The notes beneath the pieces were generated by a model. That model was not told the DNA's origin and searched no databases. It worked only from the letters and a program-made list of their open reading frames with translations. Below, piece after piece: positions 41,871-50,731 of a stretch of 64,000 nucleotides of DNA. The stretch comes from Nocardia asteroides. Its GTDB lineage: Bacteria; Actinomycetota; Actinomycetes; Mycobacteriales; Mycobacteriaceae. The translations under genes and the position numbers were made by a program. Numbering within the stretch: position 1 is the first letter of the stretch; every line of letters starts with the position of its first letter. The stretch is taken from positions 1 to 64,000 of the forward strand of contig CP082844.1 of the NCBI GenBank assembly GCA_019930625.1, given 5' to 3'.

Positions 41871-42281
41871 TCAGGATCCGCCGCCACCGCAGCTGGAACT
41901 ACTGCCGCCGCCACAACTCGAGCTGCTGCCGCCGCCACAGCTGGAACTGCTGCCGCCACTACAGCTGGAACTACTCCCCCCGCCGCAACTGCTGCCGCTT
42001 CCACCGCCGCAACTGCCGCCGTGATGATGAGGGTGATGCCCACCCCCGTGCGGCTGGTCGAATCCGCCGATCAATCCGGCTCCACCGGCGGCCCAGAACG
42101 GGTCATTGGATCCCCCCTCGTTATATCCTCCGCTCCGGTACCCGCCGCGCCACGGACCGTAGGGTGGCGGCGGCGGAAACTGATTGCGCTGCGAGCGGAT
42201 GATGACGACTACGACGATGATCGGAACCGCCACGAGGAGCAGCACCATCAACAGGATGAACAACAGGATGAGTGCGCTCAT
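41871..42281 (-). CDS. Membrane protein with C-terminal Cys/Gly/Ser repeats
   Basis: 136 residues. One N-terminal helix (LILLFILLMVLLLVAVPIIVVVVIIR), a Pro/Gly/Tyr linker, a His-rich patch (HGGGHHPHHHGG), then six or so units of GGGSSSSC to the end. The tail is encoded by tandem 24-base repeats. Regular Cys and clustered His suggest a metal-binding surface or wall-linked tail. It is divergent from, and 42 bases away from, a conserved small protein gene. The family is not recognised. Confidence 0.75.
   Translation of the reverse strand: MSALILLFILLMVLLLVAVPIIVVVVIIRSQRNQFPPPPPYGPWRGGYRSGGYNEGGSNDPFWAAGGAGLIGGFDQPHGGGHHPHHHGGSCGGGSGSSCGGGSSSSCSGGSSSSCGGGSSSSCGGGSSSSCGGGGS
41880..41975 (-). repeat. 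Tandem 24-bp coding repeats (4 units)
   Basis: Units start at 41880, 41904, 41928 and 41952, each a variant of GCCGCCRCCRCAGCTGGAAC plus four bases. They encode the Ser-Ser-Ser-Ser-Cys-Gly-Gly-Gly repeats of the membrane protein. Copy number may vary between strains. Confidence 0.85.
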
Positions 42282-42323
42282 GTCAAAACGGTAGCGGCCG
42301 ATCGGCCGCACGTACAGTGAACT

Positions 42324-42860
42324 GTGGTGAACTTCAGGTTCCGCAGGCCCACCGCGCACGATATCGACTTGGCGACCGTGCGCGCCGCCGTCGACGCGCT
42401 GGAACTGCCCGAGGCCGTGTACAAGACCTGCCCTTGGCAGCCAAGGGAACTGGTGGCCACGGGCCTGCGGCAATGGCTGCTCTGCTGCGGCGCTGCCATG
42501 CGCGACGACCAGGTGATCGGTATGCCGTCGCACGCGGTGGACGAGGCATGGCACGGGTTGATCCTGTGCACCAAGCGCTACGCCGATTTCTGCGCGAGAG
42601 CCTATGGTCGTTTCCTGCACCACTTCCCGGAAGGCGACGGGCCTGCCGACGAGTCGCACGGAACCATGGCGGAGCAACTCGGCCGCACGGTGGTGGCGTG
42701 GTCCTTCGTGGCCGCTCCGGATGAGGAATGCGTGCTGTGGGATCTGGATCGGCGGGTCGGTGTCGAGCACCCGTGGGGCATCGAGGCCGAGCGAGTCGTC
42801 ACCATCGAGGCCGAACTCGCCCGGACCGCCGCTTCCTGGTGCCGCGTCCAGGAAGGTTGA
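42324..42860 (+). CDS. Conserved protein with D-x2-WH...FCxxxxGxFLHH motif
   Basis: 178 residues from GTG 42324 (or 42327). It contains HAVDEAWHGLILCTKRYADFCARAYGRFLHHFP, a metal-ligand-like His/Cys/Asp pattern seen in bacterial proteins related to the glycine-rich-domain family. Cys-rich elsewhere too (YKTCPW, LLCCGAAM). It shares a divergent promoter with the Cys/Gly/Ser-repeat membrane protein, so the two probably act together. The biochemical role is not known. Confidence 0.7.
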   Translation: MVNFRFRRPTAHDIDLATVRAAVDALELPEAVYKTCPWQPRELVATGLRQWLLCCGAAMRDDQVIGMPSHAVDEAWHGLILCTKRYADFCARAYGRFLHHFPEGDGPADESHGTMAEQLGRTVVAWSFVAAPDEECVLWDLDRRVGVEHPWGIEAERVVTIEAELARTAASWCRVQEG

Positions 42861-43085
42861 TGCTGTAACTGTCACCTGGGTGGCGGGTTGCTCTCGGGCG
42901 TGTGAGCGGTGGTGGTGATGGTGATGGCCTCTGCGCAGCATCAGCCGGTCGGGTTGATAACGAAGCTGAGGCAGGTGTCGGAATCGTATGTGCGACAAGG
43001 GATCACGACTTCCACCCCGGTCCCACGACATCGTCGAACAGTCACGGCCTGAGTTTGCGTGCTGCGGGCGAGTTCTATGAAGCGC

Positions 43086-43322
43086 TCAGTAGGATTGGGA
43101 ACGGAACTCTGCCAGCAGCGCTTTTTTCATTTCATTGGACAGGCCGGGCGAGGGTTGGTGGTTCAGCGCGTTGATGGTGTGGCGCAGTTGGTCGAGATAG
43201 CGGTCGCACCCGTCGCAGTACTGCAGATGGGCGAGGAACCGTCGCTCTTCGTCGTCGCTCAGGGCGCCTTCGAGAAAGTCGGTGACCCGTTCAACAAGGT
43301 CGATGCAGTGAATTTCCTCCAT
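43086..43322 (-). CDS. Zinc-finger anti-sigma factor
   Basis: 78 residues with the ZAS motif: His32, Cys36 and Cys39 in HLQYCDGC. The fold is the small anti-sigma domain without a membrane helix, so it is cytosolic and may be redox sensing. Its ATG overlaps the sigma factor stop (TGATG at 43320-43324), so the two are made together. Confidence 0.85.
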   Translation of the reverse strand: MEEIHCIDLVERVTDFLEGALSDDEERRFLAHLQYCDGCDRYLDQLRHTINALNHQPSPGLSNEMKKALLAEFRSQSY

Positions 43323-43987
43323 CAGGGCACCTTCCTGTCCATTCGCCGGTGGGTGTTCTCGGCCGAGGCGAAGTACTCCTCCAGTTGTCCTCGGACGAAA
43401 GCACGCGCACGATGCAGTAATACTCGCTCGTTGGCCGCGGAGATCTCGAGTATCTCGCGGACCTCGTGCGACCCGTAGCCGAGCACATCGCGCAGGTTGA
43501 TCACCATGCGTTGTCGAGCAGGCAGTTGTTCGAGCGCCGCGGCTATCACCGCGCGCACCTCGTCGTCGAGCAAGGCCTGCTCCGGTGAGGGCCACGGCGT
43601 CGGCGGCGACCACCAGTGACCCGCGTACGGCTCTCCCTCGGGTCGAAACAACGCGGAGTCAACCGTGGGTCCGGTGTCTGTTTCCAAAGAGCTCATCGGA
43701 ACACTACGAGCTTCCTGGAGACCACGGCGTTTGGCCGTGTTGACCAAGACGCGGTACACCCAAGTCTGCAACGAGGAGCGACCTTCGAATTTGTCGATGC
43801 CGCGGATGACGGCGATCCAGGTTTCCTGCACCACCTCGCAGGCCGACTCGTGGGTCGAGACGTAACTTCTCGCTACCTGGATCATCCCACCTGACCAGTT
43901 GTCCAAGACGAGCTCGAACGTGGCCGCATCACCGTTCCGCAAGCCAGCGAGCAGGACGGTTTCCTCTGTGTCGTTCCATTTCGACAT
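43322..43987 (-). CDS. ECF-type RNA polymerase sigma factor
   Basis: 221 residues from ATG 43987, chosen for GGAG six bases upstream; the frame extends further (ATG 44089). Sigma-70 region 2: VARSYVSTHESACEVVQETWIAVIRGIDKFEGRSSLQTWVYRVLVNTAKRRG. Region 4: ALEQLPARQRMVINLRDVLGYGSHEVREILEISAANERVLLHRARAFVRG. It pairs with the zinc anti-sigma factor. The spacer between the regions is longer than usual and Pro/Trp-rich. Confidence 0.9.
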   Translation of the reverse strand: MSKWNDTEETVLLAGLRNGDAATFELVLDNWSGGMIQVARSYVSTHESACEVVQETWIAVIRGIDKFEGRSSLQTWVYRVLVNTAKRRGLQEARSVPMSSLETDTGPTVDSALFRPEGEPYAGHWWSPPTPWPSPEQALLDDEVRAVIAAALEQLPARQRMVINLRDVLGYGSHEVREILEISAANERVLLHRARAFVRGQLEEYFASAENTHRRMDRKVP

Positions 43988-44090
43988 CCGTGTCTCCAGG
44001 CGTGCGAGGCGAGAGGGCCGCCGGGCTTCGCTGAGTGCGGCCCGAAGTCGAAGCCGGCAATCCGGTCGTGAGAACGGATGCCCGTTCATT

Positions 44091-44591
44091 TCAGTCCAGG
44101 TCGAGTTCGTAGTACAGCGAAACAGGCCCTCGGCCTTTGCCTTCGTGGCAATCGAAACCGTGTTTCTCATAGACGCGGCGTGCGGCGCGGTCTTCCTCGG
44201 TGGTGGTCAGATCCATGTATGTCGCCCCGCGTTCGCGGGCGTGATCGAGAATCGCCATCAGGAACTTTGAGCCTATGCCGCGTCCACGCAGCGGCGGAAT
44301 CACGTAGAACTCGGCGAGATAGGCTTCGGAATTCGCCGACCACGTACTGGTCCGGAACCGAAGTACAGCCACTGCGACCGCCGGATCACCGACGAGTAGA
44401 ACACTGGTGTCTCCGCCCGCGATCAACGTCGACAGATGATCAGCCAGCCACGCCGGATCAGGGGCGGGATCGTTGTATTCCCGGTTGAAATCCACCAGCA
44501 GTTGGGCAGCGGCAGCAGCCAGGTCCTTCGCCTCGGCAGGTACCACGCGCACCAACGTGTTGCTCGGGTCGGCTACACCGGAATAGTTCAT
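44091..44591 (-). CDS. GNAT family N-acetyltransferase
   Basis: 166 residues. Acetyl-CoA motif A is VIPPLRGRGIGSKFLMAILDHARERGA, and motif B is the RRVYEKHGF segment. The ATG at 44591 overlaps the DoxX stop (ATGA). It transfers an acetyl group to an amine of unknown identity. The sigma factor follows on the same strand, so its product may be co-expressed with the stress regulator. Confidence 0.88.
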   Translation of the reverse strand: MNYSGVADPSNTLVRVVPAEAKDLAAAAAQLLVDFNREYNDPAPDPAWLADHLSTLIAGGDTSVLLVGDPAVAVAVLRFRTSTWSANSEAYLAEFYVIPPLRGRGIGSKFLMAILDHARERGATYMDLTTTEEDRAARRVYEKHGFDCHEGKGRGPVSLYYELDLD

Positions 44592-45115
44592 CGCTTGCCC
44601 CCCACTTTCACGGCCACACGGGAGTCCAATGACGCCGGGCCTGCTCCGGTCCAGGTCAGAGCGAGCGCGACGAGCAGCATTGCCGGCGCGAGGCCGAGGT
44701 GAAAGTAGCCGCCCTCTTGTATCCCGGCGGTGCAGATCGCGCCCACCATGGTGGCCGCGAGCCCGGCAGCGGCCAGGCGGGCACCGAGGCCGAGGACGAG
44801 CAGCGCCCCGCAGCCCAACTCGAGCAGGCCGACCAGAATGACGATCAGGGCCGAATCCGGAAAGCCCCACTCCACGAACGCGGCCGCTTCTTCCTCGTAG
44901 TAACTCGAGAACGGAAACTTCGAGGTGGAGGCGAGGACGAAGAATGCGCCGACCACGATTCGCACGATCGCGACTGTGACCGCCCAGCGTCCGGATACCC
45001 GGCTTTCCAGCATGCGAAGCGCCCAGGGCTGGTCGGCATCGCCGCCGCCGCGGGGGCCGGAGCCCGCCGCCGCGGTGGCTGCTTCTGCGGACGTGGGCAA
45101 GGGGGGGTCGTACAT
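44588..45115 (-). CDS. DoxX family membrane protein
   Basis: 175 residues from ATG 45115 after GGAGAC. Four membrane helices. The DoxX pattern includes VRIVVGAFFVLASTSKF, FVEWGFPDSALIVILVGLLELGCGALLVLG and LAAAGLAATMVGAICTA. It heads the operon DoxX-GNAT-sigma-anti-sigma. In mycobacteria DoxX partners link thiol and superoxide stress, which fits a redox-responsive anti-sigma factor. Confidence 0.85.
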   Translation of the reverse strand: MYDPPLPTSAEAATAAAGSGPRGGGDADQPWALRMLESRVSGRWAVTVAIVRIVVGAFFVLASTSKFPFSSYYEEEAAAFVEWGFPDSALIVILVGLLELGCGALLVLGLGARLAAAGLAATMVGAICTAGIQEGGYFHLGLAPAMLLVALALTWTGAGPASLDSRVAVKVGGKR

Positions 45116-45304
45116 GGAGTCTCCTTCCAAGCGGATAGCTTCAGAAGGCTCAGTGTCAGCACAGCCGGCAACCGTTACATCGACCTCCGACGAACACATC
45201 CGGCCTCCGAGCCACCGGCACCACCTTCAGCGGCAGGATCCCCGATCAACACGCCAGGCCGACACGACACACGGTTACCGCAGCGACCTATCCGGACGCG
45301 GCAC

Positions 45305-45336
45305 TAGTGTGTCGCGCCTGAAATTAGGCCAGTAAG
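45305..45336 (+). repeat. IS left terminal inverted repeat
   Basis: TAGTGTGTCGCGCC and 18 further bases, ending AGTAAG; exact complement of 46694-46725. Confidence 0.95.
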
Positions 45337-45352
45337 TATGTAGTCTGTTTCT

Positions 45353-46693
45353 GTGTCGCATCGTGGGCCTTCTGCTGTCGAGATTGTGCTGTCGGATGTC
45401 GAGCGTGCCGAGCTGGTGCGCAGGTCGGTGTCTGGGGATCGGCGTGAGGCCGAGCGGGCGCGGGTCGTGCTGGCCTGCGCCGAGGGGATGTCGAATGCCG
45501 GTGCGGCACGGGATTTGGGTCTGGCTGTGGGGACGGTCGCGAAGTGGCGGCGCAAGTTCGCCGCCGAGGGTTTCGCTGGGCTGCATGATCGCGGCCGTGA
45601 GGGGCGGCCGAAGGCCGAACTGGTGTTGAGCGATACCGAACGCGCGCAACTTGTTTCGTGGGCCAGACGGGCCAAGACGGCCCAGTATCTGGCCATGCGG
45701 GCGAAGATCGTGCTGGCTTGTGCCGAGGGTGCGACGAACAAGCAGGTCGCCGCCGACCTCGGTGTGGATGAGTCGAGTGTGATCCGGTGGCGGGGACGCT
45801 TCGTCGCTGACCGGCTCGATGGCCTGGGCGACGAGCCGAGGCCGGGTCGGCCGCCCTCGATCCTGCTCGACCAGGTCGAAGACGTGGTCGTCGCGACACT
45901 GGAAACGTTGCCCGGCAAGGACACTCACTGGTCGCGTGCCTCGATGGCCGAACGGACCGGGCTGTCGAAATCGACCATCGGCAGAATCTGGCGGAAATTC
46001 GATCTCAAACCGCACCTGCAGGATTCGTTCAAGCTGTCCACCGACCCGCTATTCGTGGAGAAAGTGGTGGATGTCGTTGGCCTGTACCACAATCCGCCCG
46101 AGAAGGCGATAGTGCTGTGCGTCGACGAGAAGAGCCAGATCCAGGCCCTCGACCGCTCGCAGCCGGTGCTGCCGATGACCATGGGCACGCCCGAACGCCG
46201 CACCCATGACTACCTGCGCCACGGCATCACCAGCCTGTTCGCCGCGTTCAACATCGCCGACGGCACCGTCATCACCGAACTCCACCGCCGCCACCGCGCC
46301 GCCGAGTTCAAGAAATTCCTGGCCACCATCGACAAGGCCGTGCCCCGCGAACTCGACGTCCACCTGGTCTGCGACAACTACGCCACCCACAACACCGCCG
46401 AAATCAAGACCTGGCTGGCCCGGCATCCCCGCTTCCACATCCACTTCACCCCCACCGGATCGAGCTGGATGAACCAGGTCGAACGCTGGTTCGGCCTGCT
46501 CACCGACAAACTCATCCGCCGCGGCGTCCACACCTCCGTCAAGGCCCTCGAAGACGACATCACCGACTGGATCCAGACCTGGAACGACAACCCTCGCCCC
46601 TTCCGCTGGACCAAGACCGCCGACGAGATCCTCAAATCCCTCGCCGACTACCTCGTCAAAATCAACCCGCCAGCCCCCAAAACAAAACAGTAA
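45353..46693 (+). CDS. IS630-family transposase with duplicated HTH
   Basis: 446 residues, start GTG 45353. The DDE catalytic set is Asp258 (LCVDEKSQ), Asp341 (LVCDNYATH) and Glu377 (NQVERWF), with the last two 35 residues apart as in IS630. The N-terminal 150 residues contain two successive Csp-like HTH modules: [10 protein letters not shown]...[15 protein letters not shown], and then [10 protein letters not shown]...[15 protein letters not shown]. All catalytic residues are kept and the frame is intact, so it is probably active. Confidence 0.93.
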   Translation: MSHRGPSAVEIVLSDVERAELVRRSVSGDRREAERARVVLACAEGMSNAGAARDLGLAVGTVAKWRRKFAAEGFAGLHDRGREGRPKAELVLSDTERAQLVSWARRAKTAQYLAMRAKIVLACAEGATNKQVAADLGVDESSVIRWRGRFVADRLDGLGDEPRPGRPPSILLDQVEDVVVATLETLPGKDTHWSRASMAERTGLSKSTIGRIWRKFDLKPHLQDSFKLSTDPLFVEKVVDVVGLYHNPPEKAIVLCVDEKSQIQALDRSQPVLPMTMGTPERRTHDYLRHGITSLFAAFNIADGTVITELHRRHRAAEFKKFLATIDKAVPRELDVHLVCDNYATHNTAEIKTWLARHPRFHIHFTPTGSSWMNQVERWFGLLTDKLIRRGVHTSVKALEDDITDWIQTWNDNPRPFRWTKTADEILKSLADYLVKINPPAPKTKQ

Positions 46694-46725
46694 CTTACTG
46701 GCCTAATTTCAGGCGCGACACACTA
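46694..46725 (-). repeat. IS right terminal inverted repeat
   Basis: Exact reverse complement of the left end. It overlaps the last codon of ephD: the TA at 46724-46725 is part of that gene's stop. Confidence 0.95.
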
Positions 46726-48501
46726 GGTCAGCTTCACCCGCGCCGCCAGGAACCGGACGGCGGCGGGCGCGAGCCGACCGAAGTGGTACTGCAGGTGTGC
46801 CTCCGGCGTCACCGGCACGATGCTGCGATTCCGCTGTAGGGCGCGCACGATCTGCTCGGCCACCTTCTCCGGGCCGTAACGCCGCATCCGATAGAGGTTG
46901 TCGTAGCGCTCCTGTTTGCGCTTCTCCTCCTCCGCGCTGAGGCCCGAGAACCGGGTGCGCGCCACGATATCGGTGTGCACGATGCCCGGGCAGATGGTGT
47001 GCACCGAGATCCCGCGAGCCGCCAATTCGGCGCGTACGCAGTCGGAGAACATGAACACCGCCGACTTGCTGGTGGAATACGCGCTGAATCCCTGCTGCGG
47101 ACTGTAGGCCGCCATGCTGGAGAGGTTCACGATGTGCCCGCCTAGGCCCCGCTCGGCCATGGCGGGCCCGAAGGCACGGCAGCCGTTCACCACACCGCCG
47201 AGGTTGATCCGCAGCACCCGGTCGAAGTCGGGCGCCGAGGTCTCGAAGAATGCACCGGCTTGTCCGATCCCGGCGTTGTTGATCAGGATGTCGGGGACGC
47301 CGTGGTTCTCCAGCACCGTCGCGGCGTGCGCCCGCATCTCGTCTTCGTCGGCGACGTCGAGTGGGTAGGCGTGCGCCACACCGTGTTCGGCGGCGATCAG
47401 CTCGGCGGTCTCCTTCGCCGACGCCGGATCGATGTCGGAGACCACGATCTCCGCGCCGCGACGGGCCAAGGCAAGCGCGGTCGCACGGCCGATGCCGCTG
47501 CCGCCACCGGTGATGACCACCAGCTGATCTTCGAACGACCGTGCGGTGCGGCCCGCTTCGGCGCGGCGCAAGGTCCGGGGCGCTGCCGCGCCGCCCAGCG
47601 TGTCGATCAGCTCCGTGGTCGCGGTGGCCAGCAGCTCCGGATGCGAGAACGGCATCCAGTGCCCGGCGGGTACGTCTCGCCGCCAGAGCCGCTCGGTCCA
47701 CTTGTGTTCGTCGTCGAATCCCGCGGGACGTACGGCGATGTCGCGCCCGGCGACGATCAGCTGCACCGGCACCTCGGTGTGCCGTTCGCGTGGGGTGAGC
47801 ATGCGCCGCACGATGTTCGCGCGGTAGATCAGCAGGCCGTCGACGAGGTCGGCGCGGAAAGTGGGACCGAGACGCACGTTCGACGGCGCGGTCTCGTTCA
47901 TGATCGAGACGACTCGCCGCCAAACGTTTTCGGTGCCCAGCAGGCCGAAGGCGGCGCGCGGCAGCCCGGGTGTCATGAAGAAGAAGGTGTAGGCCGACGA
48001 CAGCAGTTGAGTGAACGGCTGCCACACGTTGCGCGGCGTCGGACGCGACAGCCGATGGCGGATCCATTTGCCGACGTGGTCGAGGTTCGGCCCCGACACC
48101 GAGGTGAACGACGCGACCCGGGTGGCCGCACGAGGCTCGCACACCGCTTCCCACACCTGCACCGAACCCCAGTCGTGGGCGAGCACGTGCACCGGGCGGT
48201 CCGGGCTCACCGCGTCGGCGACGGCGTAGAAGTCCGCGGCGAGGCGATCGAGCCGGAAGTCGGCCGTGCGCCGGGTGCGGGTGGAGCGCCCATGCCCGCG
48301 GGTGTCGTAGGCGACGACGTGGAAGCGGCGGGCCAGCAGCGGCACGACCGCGTCCCAGAGGTGATGGGTGTCCGGCCAGCCGTGCACCAGCACGATGGTT
48401 TCCGCGGACGGGTCGCCGTACTCGTATACGGCGATATCGAATTCGCCGCTGCGCACGGTTCGTTCGGTAGCCGCGAGCGCTGAGGTTTCAGTGGTGGTCA
48501 T
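46723..48501 (-). CDS. ephD: EphD-like alpha/beta hydrolase - short-chain dehydrogenase fusion
   Basis: 592 residues, the same length as mycobacterial EphD. Residues 1-290 are an alpha/beta hydrolase with HGWPD at 40-44 and catalytic Asp110 in LAHDWGS. Residues 318-590 are a classical SDR: VVITGGGSGIGRA, NNAGIG, VNLSSMAAYSP, and YSTSK with catalytic Tyr/Lys. EphD epoxide hydrolase/SDR fusions act on epoxy-mycolate or other lipid epoxides. The start has AAGGAG. The TAG stop is re-formed at the IS630 junction. The ferredoxin reductase and metal-dependent hydrolase genes precede it on the same strand. Confidence 0.9.
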   Translation of the reverse strand: MTTTETSALAATERTVRSGEFDIAVYEYGDPSAETIVLVHGWPDTHHLWDAVVPLLARRFHVVAYDTRGHGRSTRTRRTADFRLDRLAADFYAVADAVSPDRPVHVLAHDWGSVQVWEAVCEPRAATRVASFTSVSGPNLDHVGKWIRHRLSRPTPRNVWQPFTQLLSSAYTFFFMTPGLPRAAFGLLGTENVWRRVVSIMNETAPSNVRLGPTFRADLVDGLLIYRANIVRRMLTPRERHTEVPVQLIVAGRDIAVRPAGFDDEHKWTERLWRRDVPAGHWMPFSHPELLATATTELIDTLGGAAAPRTLRRAEAGRTARSFEDQLVVITGGGSGIGRATALALARRGAEIVVSDIDPASAKETAELIAAEHGVAHAYPLDVADEDEMRAHAATVLENHGVPDILINNAGIGQAGAFFETSAPDFDRVLRINLGGVVNGCRAFGPAMAERGLGGHIVNLSSMAAYSPQQGFSAYSTSKSAVFMFSDCVRAELAARGISVHTICPGIVHTDIVARTRFSGLSAEEEKRKQERYDNLYRMRRYGPEKVAEQIVRALQRNRSIVPVTPEAHLQYHFGRLAPAAVRFLAARVKLT

Positions 48502-48532
48502 CGGGATTCTCCTTGGCAGGCGGAAGGTCGGG

Positions 48533-49636
48533 TCACAGATCGAGCACGAGGCGCCCGCCCTGGGCGCGCGAGACGCAGACGAGCATCTCGCCCGCCTCGT
48601 GTTCGGCGTCGGTGAGCACGCTGTCGCGGTGGTCGGGTTCGCCTGCCAGCACGCGGACCTTGCAGGTGCGGCAGAAGCCCTGCCTGCACGAGTACGCACG
48701 GTCGGGCCGGGACGCGAGGATGACGTCGAGCGCGGTGCGATCCGCGCCGACTTCGATGACCTCCCCCGTGGAGGAGAATTGGATCTCGAACGGCTCGCCG
48801 TCCACGATCGGCGGCGGCGAGAACCGCTCGGAGTGCAGTTCCACGTACGGCGTCGCGCGCACGGCCTCGGCGATGACGGTGACCATCGGCGCGGGGCCGC
48901 AGCAGTAGACCGCGGTGTCGGGCTCGACGGCGGGCAGCAGCGCGCCTGCGTCCGGAAGCCCGTGCTCGTCGTCGGTGCGCACGACGACGCGGCCGCCGAA
49001 GCCCGCGAGCTCGTCCAGGAACGGCAAAGCGTCCCGGCTGCGCCCGGTGTACACCATCGACCACTCGACCCCGACCCGGTGCGCCAGCCTGGCCATGGGC
49101 AGGATCGGCGTGATCCCGATGCCGCCCGCGACGAAGTGCAGGCGGGAAGCGGCGGATCCGTAGCCCGGCACGGCGAACGGGAACGCGTTGCGCGGGCCGC
49201 GCACCACGATCGGCGACCCCACCGGGAGGTGGTCGTGCACTTCTACCGAACCACCGTCGCCATCGGGGATGCGCCGCACCGCCACCCGGTAGGCGCGCAC
49301 GTCCGCGGGATCGCCGCACAACGAGTACTGCCGCAGGCGGCCGGAAGGCAGCTCGAGGTCGAGGTGGGCGCCGGGCCGCCAGGGCGGCAGCGCGCGCCCG
49401 TCGGCGGCGGCCAGCCGCAGGCTCACCACGTCCTGATCGTGCGCCTCGATCCGCCGCTCGGTGACCACCAGCGCGAGCCGCCGGTCGTTCACTCTCGGAC
49501 GCGGATACCGCCGGTTGACCAGGGTGGTCCAGCGCAGTCGCGCCGAGGCCACCGCGTCGAGCACCCGCACGGTGCGATCGCGATCGCGCTTGCCGAACAG
49601 GTCCGCGGGCAGCCGACCAGGAACGGGCGGCCTCAC
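48533..49636 (-). CDS. PDR/VanB-type ferredoxin reductase
   Basis: 367 residues, start GTG 49636 (GTGA overlap with the upstream hydrolase stop). Flavin-binding RQYSLCGDP, NAD region FVAGGIGITPILPMARL and CCGPAPMV, then a C-terminal plant-type [2Fe-2S] ferredoxin domain with CRQGFCRTCKV and LVCVSR. It carries electrons from NAD(P)H to an oxygenase or membrane desaturase. The partner is not fixed; the adjacent di-iron-like metal-dependent hydrolase is a candidate. Confidence 0.9.
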   Translation of the reverse strand: MRPPVPGRLPADLFGKRDRDRTVRVLDAVASARLRWTTLVNRRYPRPRVNDRRLALVVTERRIEAHDQDVVSLRLAAADGRALPPWRPGAHLDLELPSGRLRQYSLCGDPADVRAYRVAVRRIPDGDGGSVEVHDHLPVGSPIVVRGPRNAFPFAVPGYGSAASRLHFVAGGIGITPILPMARLAHRVGVEWSMVYTGRSRDALPFLDELAGFGGRVVVRTDDEHGLPDAGALLPAVEPDTAVYCCGPAPMVTVIAEAVRATPYVELHSERFSPPPIVDGEPFEIQFSSTGEVIEVGADRTALDVILASRPDRAYSCRQGFCRTCKVRVLAGEPDHRDSVLTDAEHEAGEMLVCVSRAQGGRLVLDL

Positions 49637-50535
49637 GAGGCGATCGCCTGCGCCGCCGGAGATTTGGCCAGATATGCCACCGCCTGCGCGGTGGACCCCA
49701 CCGTCTCCGGGTCGTATCCGGGCTTGAACGTGCTCACCGCACTCCACAGCAGCGAGGGGACGCCGGGCAACGCGCCGCGCCACATCGCGCCCAGGACCCG
49801 CGCCAGCAGCCGGGGATAACCCAGGTCGGGCAGTTCGTGGTCCTGGTGCACCATGAACTTGGCGCCGCGCACCACCAAGGTCAGGAAGATCGGGAATACC
49901 ACCAGCATCAATCCCGCGCGCCGCAGGTATCCGGCGCCGAAGTACACCGCCACGTCGTGTGCGACGTGCCGGTGCTCGACCTCCTCCGCACCGTGCCACC
50001 GGAACAGATCCGCCATCCGCGGGTCGGCGCCGAATCGCTCCAGATCCGCGTTGAGTATCCAGTCGCCCAGGTAGGCGAAGAAGTGCTCCAGGCACGCGAT
50101 GAAGGCCAGCCGCTCGATCATCACCTGCCGTTCGGCGACGCCGCCGATCTCCCTCGGCCCGAGCGTCCGGCGGAACAGGTACTCGGCCTGACGCAGATAG
50201 GGCTGCGGATCGATGCCGTGCACGGCGAGCACCTCGTGCAGCACCTTGTCGTGCGTCTCGGCGTGCATCGATTCCTGGCCGATGAATCCGAGCATCGCCT
50301 CACGCAGCTTCTCGTCCCGCACGTACGGCAGCGCCTCCGTGTACGTGGCGCAGAACATGCGCTCACCCTCGGGCAGCAGCAGGTTCAGCGCGTTGATCAG
50401 GTGCGAGGCGATGGGCTCGGCGGGCATCCAGCGCAGCGGCGTGCCCGCCCAATCGAATCGCACGTTGCGGGCGTGCAGCGCCACCGCGCCGGGGTCGGTC
50501 TCGGGCCGTCGGCCTGCCCTGCGAAGTAACTGCAT
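49633..50535 (-). CDS. Metal-dependent hydrolase (PF10118 type)
   Basis: 300 residues. Several conserved His/Glu sites form a di-metal-like set: FIGQESMHAETHDKVL, CLEHFFAYLG and WHGAEEVEHRHVAHDVAVYF. A hydrophobic segment follows near residue 210 (LMLVVFPIFLTLVV), so it may sit at the membrane. The family is annotated as a metal-dependent hydrolase, but the ferritin-like Glu/His spacing would also suit a di-iron oxygenase fed by the reductase next door. First gene of the three-gene ephD operon. Confidence 0.8.
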   Translation of the reverse strand: MQLLRRAGRRPETDPGAVALHARNVRFDWAGTPLRWMPAEPIASHLINALNLLLPEGERMFCATYTEALPYVRDEKLREAMLGFIGQESMHAETHDKVLHEVLAVHGIDPQPYLRQAEYLFRRTLGPREIGGVAERQVMIERLAFIACLEHFFAYLGDWILNADLERFGADPRMADLFRWHGAEEVEHRHVAHDVAVYFGAGYLRRAGLMLVVFPIFLTLVVRGAKFMVHQDHELPDLGYPRLLARVLGAMWRGALPGVPSLLWSAVSTFKPGYDPETVGSTAQAVAYLAKSPAAQAIAS

Positions 50536-50703
50536 CGGTACTCCTCGATCCTCACGCGTCGCACCCTCGCGCGATTCCTACATTTCCGTAGCAAGGATCA
50601 TACACATATATAGAACTTTCAGTAACACACAAATCGGTCGCAGCCCGCTGTACGGTGACACGACTCGCGACAGTGGCCACACCGGCCGTTTCCCGGCACA
50701 GAA

Positions 50704-50721
50704 CTAGAACGCGTTCTAGTA
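50704..50721. promoter_or_regulatory. KstR-like operator
   Basis: Perfect 18-bp palindrome ACTAGAACGCGTTCTAGT between the divergent metal-dependent hydrolase and WS/DGAT genes, 10 bases before ATG 50732. It matches the KstR consensus (TAGAAC..GTTCTA) of cholesterol catabolism genes in mycobacteria and rhodococci. Confidence 0.65.
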
Positions 50722-50731
50722 GTCTTTTGCT

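Larger units (their letters stand above)
45305..46725 (+). mobile_element. IS630-family insertion sequence, complete
   Basis: Perfect 32-bp terminal inverted repeats (45305-45336 and 46694-46725) enclose a single intact transposase gene. The outer TA of each repeat is the duplicated target, as IS630/Tc1-mariner elements insert at TA. Removing one TA copy rejoins ...GCAC-TA-GGTCAGC..., so the insertion lies in the TAG stop codon of ephD. Confidence 0.92.

Noticed and set aside
42902..43174. 90-residue plus-strand frame after the DxxWH protein
   Set aside because: No ribosome site and no conserved pattern; it runs into antisense of the anti-sigma gene.
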